From NCBI GenBank assembly GCA_021828225.1, contig JAKASH010000086.1, positions 1 through 8,923 on the forward strand: a DNA stretch of 8,923 nucleotides. The letters are read 5' to 3'. This document shows positions 1-6,763 of this stretch, in pieces. The notes beneath the pieces are model-generated. The model worked only from the letters and a program-made list of their open reading frames with translations. It was not told the origin of the DNA and did not search any database. The position numbers were made by a program, and so were the translations under genes. Within the stretch, counting starts at the first letter, position 1. Every line of letters begins with the position of its first letter. This DNA is from Acidobacteriota bacterium. GTDB taxonomy: Bacteria; Acidobacteriota; Terriglobia; UBA7540.

Positions 1-151
1 ATTTCTGGGGATAGATGCCGTACTCGGCGAGGCCGCCGGGCTTGATGTCCCGGTTAATGATGAAAACCTGGTGTCCAGCAGTGGCGATCTTGCGGGCAGC
101 GAAGAGTCCGGCGGGGCCGGCTCCCACCACGTAAACAGTTGCTTGATCCAT
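1..151 (-). CDS. FAD-dependent pyridine-nucleotide oxidoreductase, N-terminal part (partial)
   Basis: Only the first 50 codons are present; the gene continues past the left edge. The peptide begins MDQATVYVVGAGPAGLF and shows a Rossmann dinucleotide-binding fold: beta strand VYVVG, the GxGxxG loop GAGPAG at residues 10-15, then helix and second strand (HQVFII, 27-32). It is followed by PGGLAEYGI at residues 38-46, typical of the flavoprotein group containing adrenodoxin/ferredoxin-NADP reductases and the small subunit of glutamate synthase. These enzymes bind FAD and pass electrons between NAD(P)H and an iron-sulfur partner. The ATG at 151-149 is supported by AGAGG (162-158) six bases upstream. 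The position that is often Glu at the end of strand 2 is Asn33. The exact substrate or electron partner cannot be told from this fragment. The gene is divergent from the mannosidase. Confidence 0.8.
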   Translation of the reverse strand, partial: MDQATVYVVGAGPAGLFAARKIATAGHQVFIINRDIKPGGLAEYGIYPQK

Positions 152-227
152 GAGTAACCTCTTTGTCTCTCAGCATAAGTCTCCCACTCATGACTCGCCG
201 CCCACCAGTCTGTGGGGTCTCGTTCAC

Positions 228-245
228 ATCACCTGTTCCGGTGAT
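228..245. repeat. Perfect inverted repeat, 6-bp arms with 6-bp spacer
   Basis: The sequence reads ATCACC-TGTTCC-GGTGAT, so the two outer hexamers are exact reverse complements. It lies 77 bases upstream of the leftward oxidoreductase start codon and 343 bases upstream of the mannosidase. The size and dyad symmetry fit an operator for a dimeric regulator near the leftward promoter. No T-run follows on either strand, which argues against a terminator. The role is inferred only. Confidence 0.35.
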
Positions 246-576
246 CGATTGAGTAGGATTTTAGCAGATTCGGGGGGCTGTTCACAACCTTGAGCGTGAC
301 GATGTTCCCATGCGATGGTTGCCAGCCAGCCCTTCGGGCCAGGAACGGCGGCCTTTGGGCAGTCCTGAGAAAATTGCTGAAATTTGAGCGTTACTTTCCC
401 GGCAACGGGTGTATTATGGATACCTTAAAATCGGACACCCACAATTCTACTCTCACGTGTCCACAGGCGAAGTTCTTCCTGGCTTTTGGTAGTCACATTC
501 TTGGCGGTCGAAAAAGTCAATACACTTGCAGTTCCCAGGATAGGGAGATACCTGCCAATTACTCTTCCTGATCGAC

Positions 577-582
577 GGAGGT
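577..582 (+). promoter_or_regulatory. Shine-Dalgarno site of the mannosidase gene
   Basis: GGAGGT lies six bases before the ATG at 589, ideal spacing. A second in-frame ATG at 598 would put MNRRKFF at the very N terminus but would be 15 bases from this site, so 589 is the better start. Confidence 0.75.
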
Positions 583-588
583 ACTTAT

Positions 589-693
589 ATGTCCACCATG
601 AACCGCAGAAAATTCTTCCAGATTTCTGCTGCTTCGCTTCTTGCTGAAAATGTGCTGGTTGAAGGCTCCGCGTTTCCTTTGCTGGCGCAGGCG
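589..693 (+). other. Candidate twin-arginine signal peptide of the mannosidase
   Basis: Residues 1-35 contain Arg6-Arg7-Lys-Phe-Phe-Gln, a good match to the Tat consensus (R-R-x-F-L-K), then ISAASLLA, then Glu20 and Glu25 within what should be the hydrophobic core, and FPLLAQA before a possible cleavage after Ala35. The motif is clear but the core holds two acidic residues, so efficiency of export is uncertain. Confidence 0.5.
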
Positions 694-3600
694 TTCCCGC
701 GTGGAATGCGGCGCGCCCTGGAAACCAGCCCCTACCGCACGGCGCTCCAGAGGCTGGAAGCGATGGTAAGCATGCCACTTCCCGATTGGCGGGCCCACGC
801 CGACGACCTGCCCCATCCCGAGGATCCCAGCCTGGATGATTCAAGCTGGAAGGCGATCAAAGTTCGAGAGCGCTGGAACAGCCGCCCGGTGTGGTTCCGG
901 CGCGTGCTTGAAATACCCAGGACAGTGGGCGGTTACGACATTCAGGGCAAGCGGGTGATGCTGGCTCTGCGGCTGGGCTTTGAGGGGCACGGGCGGGTGC
1001 GCGTGTACTTCAACGGTTCCATGGTGGAGATGACCGCCGACACGACGCAACAACCGATCCTATTGACCGAAAGTGCCAGGCCGGGCGAAAAGTTTGTTGT
1101 TGCGGCTTATGCGCCCGCCGGAGAAGGTTCCGCAGGAATCTACGACGCGCGGCTGGAGATTGATTATCCGCCGGAAGACCCGAACCCCCTGACCATGCTC
1201 CAGCAAATTATGGCGGTCCATGCGGTGTCAAAGGGCTTTCCGGATGGGCAATCGCAGCGCGAGGCGCAGTTGAGCGCAGCCGTCAAATCGATTGACTTTG
1301 GAGCCCTTGACCGGGGCGATCAGAGCGCCTTTAACCGCTCACTCGCCGCTGCCGATGCCAAAATGCAGCCGCTGGCAAAATGGATGAAGCAATTCACCAT
1401 CCTGGCTGTGGGGAATGCGCACATTGATCTGGCGTGGCTTTGGTCATGGACCGAAACCGTGGAAGTTGTTCGCGACACCTTCGGCACCGCCGTGGAGCTG
1501 ATGGACGAGTATCCGCAGTTTATATTCGCCCAGTCCACCGCGCAGGACTTCCTCTGGCTGGAAAATAAATATCCTGACCTGTTCAAGGAAATTCAGAAGC
1601 GCGTCAAAGACGGCCGCTGGGAGATGGTGGGCGGCATGTGGTGCGAGCCCGATCTGAACATCCCTTCCGGCGAGTCGCTGGTGCGCCAACTTCTGACGGG
1701 CAAGCGCTACTTTCAGGAAAAATTCGGAGTCGATGTCAGGATCGGATGGAACCCCGATTCATTCGGCTACAGCTGGCAACTGCCACAGATTTACAAGCGT
1801 TCCGGGGTCGACTATTTTGTGACCCAGAAGATGTCGTGGAACGACACCACGAAGTTTCCCTACAAGCTTTTCCAGTGGGAGTCGCCGGACGGCAGCCGCG
1901 TCCTCACATACTTTCCGCACGACTATGTCAACGGGATCAACCCGGTCCAGGACGCCGAGTATATCGGCGAGGACACCTCGCTGTGTTCGGGCTACCACAA
2001 GCAGATGCTTCTCTACGGAGTGGGTGACCACGGAGGCGGGCCGACCCGGCAGATGCTGGATGCCGCCGTGCGCTGGCAAAAGTCTCCGAAGGCCGCATTT
2101 CCGAATTTCAAATTCAGCACGGCGCAGGAATTCTTCGACGACGTTGACAGCAATCTTTCGAAGTTGAATCTCCCGGTCTGGAAGAGCGAACTCTATCTCC
2201 AGTTTCATCGTGGAACCTACACGACGCAGGCGGACAGCAAAAAGCGTATGCGGGAAATGGAGCAATTGCTGATCAACTCCGAAAAATTCTCGTCGCTCGC
2301 CATGTTGAGAGGGCGCAAATACCCTCAGGACCAGTTCGAAGATTGCTGGCGCCGGGTACTCTTCAATCAGTTCCATGACGTCATGGCAGGGTCCGGAATT
2401 CACATCGTTTACGTCGAAGAAGCGGAGAGCATGCAGTTTGTCAAACTCACCGGTGAGCCGATTCTGGAAGGTTCAATGAAGGCACTCACGGCGCGCATCA
2501 ATACGCGGGGACCTGGGATGCCGGTCGTGGTGTTTAACCCTCTCAGTTGGGCGCGCACCGATGTGACAGAAGCGGAGGTGCAATTCCCGGAGCGGGTGGT
2601 GAAGATCGAGGTGCAGGACCCGGACGGCCACGTTGTGCCTTCGGCGGTGGTCTCCCGCGACGACTCGACCGGCACGGTGAAAGTCCGATTCCTGGCACGG
2701 TCTGTGCCTTCCATGGGCTATCGAGTGTTTCACGTCATTTCCAGCAGCAGTCCCCGGGAGGCAACTTCGACGCTCAAGGCCAGCGGTCTCCACATGGAGA
2801 ACGAGTTCCTCAGCGTTGAGATCGATCCCAAGACGGGTTGCGTCACGAGCCTAGTCAACAAGAAAGATGGTAAGAACATCTTGAAGCCGGGTTCACAAGG
2901 CAACCTGCTGGAAGCCTTTGTGGATAAGCCCAAGCAGTACGACGCTTGGAACATCGATCCGGATTACGAGAAGTTCAAGACGGAGTTGCTGGACGCCGAG
3001 GAAGTGAAGCTGGTGGAGAATACTCCTGTGCGCGCAGTCGTGCGCGTGAAGAAACGCTTCCAGAACTCCTCCTTTATTCAGGACATCTGCATGTATCCGG
3101 AAGTTCCGCGCGTGGATGTGAACATGCAGGCACACTGGCATGAGCAGCACATCATGCTGAAAGTTGCTTTCCCGGTTGACGTCGAAACCGAGTGGGCGAC
3201 CTACGAGATTCCCTACGGCACAATTCAACGGGCTGCGGTTCCTCACACAAAGGCCCAGAAGGCTGAGTTTGAGGTTCCGGCTCAGCAGTGGGGTGACCTT
3301 TCGGACTCCAGCCGCGGGTTCAGCCTGCTCAATAGCTGCAAGTACGGCTACGACACGGTGGAACCGATGGTGATTCGCCTCACCTTGCTTCGCTCTCCAA
3401 TATCTCCTGACCCGCACGCCGACCAGGGATTTCACGAATTTACTTATTCGATGTATCCCCACGTGGGCGGCTGGCAGGAAGGGAATACCGAACTGCGCGG
3501 CTACGAGCTGAATGATCGTCTTCTTCCCGTCGCAACCTTTGCGCACGAAGGCCCGCTTCCTTCATCTCACTCATTCGTGCAGATTGAGCCGAAAAACGTG

Positions 3601-3870
3601 ATTCTCACCGCCATCAAGAAGGCCGAAGATGACAATGCGCTGGTTTTCCGGTTCTATGAGTTCGAGGGTAAGCCATCGCAGGTGCGGTTACATTTGCCCG
3701 AGGCTGCAGCGCAGGCTGCGCAGACGAACCTGATGGAAAAGGAAGAGAAGAGCATCTCGCTCGAAGCGGATGGAAGAGAGATTACCGTCCCGATCGGCCG
3801 GTATGAGATCGCGACGGTCAAGGTCTTATTCAGACATGCCGCGGGAGCGACTCCTGCCGAGCGAGTCTAA
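589..3870 (+). CDS. Glycoside hydrolase family 38 alpha-mannosidase, probably Tat-exported
   Basis: The product (1093 residues) is a zinc-dependent retaining glycosidase that should release alpha-linked mannose from oligosaccharides or glycoconjugates. Family marks are complete. HIDLAWLW at 278-285 gives zinc ligands His278 and Asp280. WNPDSFGYS at 387-395 carries the nucleophile Asp390. GDHGGGPT starts at 479. FHRGTYTTQ (His540) opens the three-helix middle domain, and NQFHDVMAGS (593-602) gives the last zinc ligand, His596. A beta-sandwich domain at about 75-190 precedes the catalytic barrel (about 270-535), and a large beta-rich domain fills about 645-1080. Length is usual for bacterial members. 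The N terminus has a twin-arginine motif (NRRKFFQ, residues 5-11) and a possible AQA cleavage site ending at Ala35, suggesting folded export to the periplasm, though the hydrophobic stretch is short. It is followed by 233 non-coding bases and appears to be its own transcription unit. The linkage preferred by the enzyme cannot be read from sequence. Confidence 0.93.
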   Translation: MSTMNRRKFFQISAASLLAENVLVEGSAFPLLAQAFPRGMRRALETSPYRTALQRLEAMVSMPLPDWRAHADDLPHPEDPSLDDSSWKAIKVRERWNSRPVWFRRVLEIPRTVGGYDIQGKRVMLALRLGFEGHGRVRVYFNGSMVEMTADTTQQPILLTESARPGEKFVVAAYAPAGEGSAGIYDARLEIDYPPEDPNPLTMLQQIMAVHAVSKGFPDGQSQREAQLSAAVKSIDFGALDRGDQSAFNRSLAAADAKMQPLAKWMKQFTILAVGNAHIDLAWLWSWTETVEVVRDTFGTAVELMDEYPQFIFAQSTAQDFLWLENKYPDLFKEIQKRVKDGRWEMVGGMWCEPDLNIPSGESLVRQLLTGKRYFQEKFGVDVRIGWNPDSFGYSWQLPQIYKRSGVDYFVTQKMSWNDTTKFPYKLFQWESPDGSRVLTYFPHDYVNGINPVQDAEYIGEDTSLCSGYHKQMLLYGVGDHGGGPTRQMLDAAVRWQKSPKAAFPNFKFSTAQEFFDDVDSNLSKLNLPVWKSELYLQFHRGTYTTQADSKKRMREMEQLLINSEKFSSLAMLRGRKYPQDQFEDCWRRVLFNQFHDVMAGSGIHIVYVEEAESMQFVKLTGEPILEGSMKALTARINTRGPGMPVVVFNPLSWARTDVTEAEVQFPERVVKIEVQDPDGHVVPSAVVSRDDSTGTVKVRFLARSVPSMGYRVFHVISSSSPREATSTLKASGLHMENEFLSVEIDPKTGCVTSLVNKKDGKNILKPGSQGNLLEAFVDKPKQYDAWNIDPDYEKFKTELLDAEEVKLVENTPVRAVVRVKKRFQNSSFIQDICMYPEVPRVDVNMQAHWHEQHIMLKVAFPVDVETEWATYEIPYGTIQRAAVPHTKAQKAEFEVPAQQWGDLSDSSRGFSLLNSCKYGYDTVEPMVIRLTLLRSPISPDPHADQGFHEFTYSMYPHVGGWQEGNTELRGYELNDRLLPVATFAHEGPLPSSHSFVQIEPKNVILTAIKKAEDDNALVFRFYEFEGKPSQVRLHLPEAAAQAAQTNLMEKEEKSISLEADGREITVPIGRYEIATVKVLFRHAAGATPAERV

Positions 3871-3884
3871 ACGATGCGCCAATG

Positions 3885-3920
3885 ACTGCCGGGGCCCGGC
3901 GCCTTGCCGGGCTCGGCAGT
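3885..3920 (+). terminator. GC-rich hairpin after the mannosidase gene, possible terminator without a U-tract
   Basis: The left arm ACTGCCG-GG-GCCCGGC and the right arm GCCGGGC-T-CGGCAGT pair as two 7-bp helices separated by a small 2x1 internal bulge, with a short GCCTT loop. It begins 14 bases after the mannosidase stop. The following bases (TGGTTGACG) contain no T-run, so it is not a canonical intrinsic terminator. It may act as a Rho-dependent or structure-only 3' end, or protect the mRNA from exonucleases. Confidence 0.4.
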
Positions 3921-3990
3921 TGGTTGACGCCGAGCCATCCTCATCAACTGCCTTGCAGCGGCGCTGCAGCCGACCGCGCCACTTTAATTT

Positions 3991-4016
3991 GCAAACTTCT
4001 GTAAGGCTGAGTTTGC
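3991..4016. promoter_or_regulatory. Inverted repeat upstream of hypF, possible operator
   Basis: GCAAACT (3991-3997) and AGTTTGC (4010-4016) are exact reverse complements with a 12-base spacer. The arm centres are 19 bp apart, close to two helical turns, which would place both arms on one DNA face. The site is 88-113 bases before the hypF start, where a regulator of the hyp operon could bind. I cannot match it to a known regulator. Confidence 0.3.
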
Positions 4017-4103
4017 CCGGGATTCGTGTAACAATAGGGTCAGACGCGTGACGCTCCTTGCCAGGGAGGCGGGCGACGTCGATCAAACCGCGTTGGGAAC
4101 CCT

Positions 4104-6434
4104 TTGAGCACTCGGAATCGAAAGCGAATCCAAATTCACGGTACTGTTCAAGGCGTAGGATTTCGCCCCCTTGTTTATCACTCGGCTCATCGGTTCAACC
4201 TGGCGGGTTTCGTGTGCAACACGCCGGATGGCGTTCTGATTGAAGTTGAAGGCCCGGACGCCGCCATTTCCAGTTTTTTTCAGGAGCTCACCAGCAACCC
4301 TCCTCCACTGGCCAATATCAATGGTGTTGTCACCACTGAAGTTGAGACGCTGGGTGAATCAGAGTTTAACATCCGAGACAGCGTAGAACAAGAGTTTGAC
4401 GCCGTGCTCGTTTCTCCCGACGTCGCAACCTGTGACGATTGCCGGCGAGATTTCACGGACCCCGATGGCCGGCGCTTCGGTTATCCTTTTACCAACTGTA
4501 CCAACTGCGGACCTCGCTACAGCATCATTGAGGATGTTCCTTATGACCGGCCGAAGACGACGATGAGCGAGTTCCGGATGTGCCCGGAGTGCCAGGCTGA
4601 ATACGGCGATCCCGGCAACCGCCGGTTCCACGCGCAGCCGAATGCCTGTCCGGTTTGCGGTCCCCAGCTTGCGCTGGTTGATCACGGTGGAGCGTGCATT
4701 GCCATTCCGGGCAATCAGGAAGACAGGCGTGAGACGAATGTGAATACAATCCGCGAGGTTCGCCGCCTATTGCGCGACGGGAAGATTGTTGCCCTCAAAG
4801 GACTCGGAGGATTTCATCTGGCCTGCGATGCCGAGAACGACGAAGCGGTCGAGCGGCTGCGAACCCGCAAGCGTCGCAGTGACAAACCTTTCGCTTTGAT
4901 GGCGGCCGACGTTTCTGCCGTGGGCCGCTTTTGCCATGTCTCAGACGAAGATCGCAAGGCACTGCAGAGCCCCCGCCATCCCATCGTGATTCTTCCCCGC
5001 CGCCCCGGTTCGTGGATTTCTCCGTCAGTGTCTCCGGGCAACAACACGTTGGGAGTTATGCTCCCTTACACTCCGCTGCACTCGCTCCTCTTTGGCGAGA
5101 GTACGGAAGATCTGCCGGCCTTGGCGGCCCTCGTGATGACGAGCGGAAACCTGAGCGAGGAACCGATCGTCACCTCAAACCAAGAAGCCCTTTCGCGATT
5201 AAACCACGTCGTCGACGCCTTGCTATTGCATAACCGGCGAATCCACATGCGCGTAGATGATTCGGTGGTGCGCGTGTTCCGCGGAAAAGAGCGCGTGATG
5301 CGGCGGTCGCGGGGATACGTTCCCGCTGTCATTGATCTTGGCGCGCCGTTTGCTGAGATTCTGGCCTGCGGTCCGGAACTCAAGAATACTTTTTGTCTGA
5401 CGCGCGGCCAGTACGCCATCATGAGCCAGCATATTGGCGACCTGGAGAATTACGAGACGCTCTGTTTTTTCGAGGAGACACTTGCCAATCTCAAAAAGCT
5501 GTTCCGCATTGAACCGCGCGTGATCGCTTACGATCTCCACCCGAGCTACCTGAGCACGCAATATGCCCTGGAGCAACACGGCCTGCAGAAGATCGGCGTG
5601 CAGCATCATCATGCGCACATCGCCAGTTGTATGGCGGAGAACGGTTTGAGCGAAAAGGTTATCGGGGTGGCGCTTGATGGAACGGGCTTCGGGACGGATG
5701 GCAAGATCTGGGGCGGAGAATTTCTGGTCGCCGATTTCGAGCAGTTCGAGCGTCGCGCGCAGTTGCGTTACGTTCCACTGGCAGGCGGCGATGCCGCCAT
5801 CCGCCAGCCGTGGCGCTCCGCGCTAAGCTACCTGCGGGAAACGTATGGGAACGAACTGCCGGATGATTTGCCGCTGTGGAAAGAGGTTCCGGAGAGAGAT
5901 CGCAAGCTGGTCGGGAAGATGCTGGAGCAGGGAATTAATACTGTAGCAACATCGTCCTGCGGACGGTTGTTTGACGCTGTTGCGTCCATTCTGGGGTTGC
6001 GGCACGAGATTAACTTTGAAGGCCAGGCGGCAATCGAGCTTGAAATGGCGGTGCACGACGGAACCGAGGGGGTCTATCCTTTCCAAATCGAGTACAGCAT
6101 TCCGTGGCAGATCGACGTCCGGCCGATGATAGAATCGATAGTCAAGGAGAGGCAGGAAGGGGAGGTGATCGGAGCAATTGCCGCGCGGTTCCACAGCACG
6201 CTGGCGGAAATTATTGCAGAAGTTTGCGGGGAGTTGCGCGAGCGGGAAAGGCTGAACAAAGTCTGCCTGAGCGGGGGCGCCTTCCAGAATATGCTCTTGT
6301 TGCAACGCGCGATTTCGGCACTCGGCGAATGCGGCTTTGAGGTCTACCTGCATGCGAGAGTCCCGCCTAACGACGGCGGAGTTTCGCTGGGACAAGCGGT
6401 GATTGCCAACGCTGCGGTCAAAAAAGGAGACTGA
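4104..6434 (+). CDS. hypF: Hydrogenase maturation carbamoyltransferase HypF
   Basis: HypF (776 residues, normal length) makes carbamoyl-AMP from carbamoyl phosphate and ATP and transfers the carbamoyl group to the C-terminal cysteine of HypE, the first step toward the cyanide ligands of [NiFe]-hydrogenase. All domains are visible. The acylphosphatase domain has GTVQGVGFRP (13-22, Arg21) and Asn39. Two zinc fingers of pattern C-x2-C-x18-C-x2-C have cysteines 110/113/132/135 and 160/163/182/185. A YrdC-like domain carries LKGLGGFHLACD from 231 and the TSGNLSEEP motif. A Kae1-like C-terminal domain carries HHHAH at 501-505 and SGGAFQN at 723-729. The start must be TTG at 4104: going upstream in frame there is no ATG, GTG or TTG before the TAG at 4035, and the acylphosphatase motif begins only 12 residues in. 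Upstream there is only a weak GGGAA (4095-4099). It ends two bases before hypC and so is probably translationally coupled to it. Confidence 0.96.
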   Translation: MSTRNRKRIQIHGTVQGVGFRPLVYHSAHRFNLAGFVCNTPDGVLIEVEGPDAAISSFFQELTSNPPPLANINGVVTTEVETLGESEFNIRDSVEQEFDAVLVSPDVATCDDCRRDFTDPDGRRFGYPFTNCTNCGPRYSIIEDVPYDRPKTTMSEFRMCPECQAEYGDPGNRRFHAQPNACPVCGPQLALVDHGGACIAIPGNQEDRRETNVNTIREVRRLLRDGKIVALKGLGGFHLACDAENDEAVERLRTRKRRSDKPFALMAADVSAVGRFCHVSDEDRKALQSPRHPIVILPRRPGSWISPSVSPGNNTLGVMLPYTPLHSLLFGESTEDLPALAALVMTSGNLSEEPIVTSNQEALSRLNHVVDALLLHNRRIHMRVDDSVVRVFRGKERVMRRSRGYVPAVIDLGAPFAEILACGPELKNTFCLTRGQYAIMSQHIGDLENYETLCFFEETLANLKKLFRIEPRVIAYDLHPSYLSTQYALEQHGLQKIGVQHHHAHIASCMAENGLSEKVIGVALDGTGFGTDGKIWGGEFLVADFEQFERRAQLRYVPLAGGDAAIRQPWRSALSYLRETYGNELPDDLPLWKEVPERDRKLVGKMLEQGINTVATSSCGRLFDAVASILGLRHEINFEGQAAIELEMAVHDGTEGVYPFQIEYSIPWQIDVRPMIESIVKERQEGEVIGAIAARFHSTLAEIIAEVCGELRERERLNKVCLSGGAFQNMLLLQRAISALGECGFEVYLHARVPPNDGGVSLGQAVIANAAVKKGD
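6424..6429 (+). promoter_or_regulatory. Shine-Dalgarno site of hypC inside the end of hypF
   Basis: AAGGAG lies seven bases before the hypC ATG at 6437 and overlaps the last codons of hypF. The hypF stop TGA ends two bases before that ATG, an arrangement that favours re-initiation by the same ribosomes. Confidence 0.7.
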
Positions 6435-6436
6435 CG

Positions 6437-6724
6437 ATGTGCCTGGGTATTCCCGGCCGGGTCGTATCGCTTATGGATGCGGGCGGCCTGCGGATGGGTA
6501 AAGTGCAGTTCGGCGGTATTGTCCGTGAGGCGTGCCTGGAATATGTTCCCGAGGCGGCTCCGGGCGATTATGTGATTGTGCATGCCGGCTTCGCCATCAA
6601 CCGCGTGGATGAGGAGGAAGCGGCGCGTACCTACCAGCTTCTGGAAGAGATGGGACAACTGGCCGAACTCGATCAGGATGGAACCGAGGACCGATCTGAA
6701 CAGGATGAACCAACCGGACGCTAA
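6437..6724 (+). CDS. hypC: Hydrogenase maturation chaperone HypC/HybG family
   Basis: HypC (95 residues) is a small cytoplasmic chaperone. With HypD it forms the complex on which Fe(CN)2(CO) is built, and it then escorts the iron unit to the hydrogenase large subunit. The hallmark N terminus MCLGIPG is intact; Cys2, exposed after methionine removal, is the essential residue that contacts HypD and the large-subunit precursor. The core VREACLEYVPEAAPGDYVIVHAGFAINRVDEEEA is typical of the OB-fold of this family, followed by the C-terminal helix (about 63-78). The last 15-20 residues are an acidic tail beyond the conserved core, encoded by an imperfect repeat. It lies between hypF and hypD, 39 bases from hypD. 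Whether it also serves a second hydrogenase, as HybG does, cannot be told. Confidence 0.95.
   Translation: MCLGIPGRVVSLMDAGGLRMGKVQFGGIVREACLEYVPEAAPGDYVIVHAGFAINRVDEEEAARTYQLLEEMGQLAELDQDGTEDRSEQDEPTGR
6671..6711 (+). repeat. Imperfect direct repeat in the 3' end of hypC
   Basis: AGGATGGAACC (6675-6685) recurs as AGGATGAACC (6702-6711), each shortly preceded by CGATC (6670-6674 and 6692-6696). At the protein level this gives DQDGTED followed by EQDEPT. It looks like a local duplication that made or lengthened the acidic tail. Confidence 0.4.
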
Positions 6725-6763
6725 CGCCAATGACCCGTTGCCCATAGGATTCAGAAAACGCCG

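Larger units (their letters stand above)
152..588. other. Divergent intergenic region with no supported gene
   Basis: This 437-base stretch separates two divergent genes and must hold promoters for both. The open frame at 290-571 starts with TTG, has no ribosome binding site and resembles nothing I recognise, so I leave it out. Visible structure: a perfect 18-bp inverted repeat at 228-245; a small GCCC-TTC-GGGC stem at 329-339; a four-pair stem closed by a GCAA (GNRA-type) loop at 398-409; and two AT-rich hexamers resembling a sigma-70 -10 box (TATTAT at 412-417, TAAAAT at 426-431). Neither hexamer has a good -35 box at normal spacing: TTGAGC at 384-389 lies 22 bases before TATTAT. If transcription starts near 420-440, the mannosidase mRNA has a leader of about 150 bases. 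I recognise no known riboswitch in it. Confidence 0.6.
3871..4103. other. Intergenic region between the mannosidase and the hyp cluster
   Basis: This 233-base gap has no supported gene; short frames here are shadows running in from the neighbours. It holds a strong GC-rich hairpin (3885-3920), a small TGCAGC-GGC-GCTGCA stem at 3954-3968, and an inverted repeat at 3991-4016. The promoter of the hyp cluster should lie in it, but I find no convincing -35/-10 pair. The most AT-rich candidate, GTAACAAT at 4028-4035, lacks a properly spaced -35. Confidence 0.55.

Noticed and set aside
290..571. A 93-codon plus-strand frame in the intergenic region before the mannosidase
   Set aside because: It begins with TTG, has no ribosome site, has no recognisable domain, and ends just before the mannosidase ribosome site. 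Coding is unlikely.
1759..2403. A 214-codon minus-strand frame inside the mannosidase gene
   Set aside because: It covers the catalytic region of GH38 in antisense and has the composition of a reverse-complement shadow.
3954..3968. TGCAGC-GGC-GCTGCA stem between the mannosidase and hypF
   Set aside because: The six-pair stem is short, has no T-run, and is expected by chance in GC-rich DNA, so I mention it only in the intergenic note.
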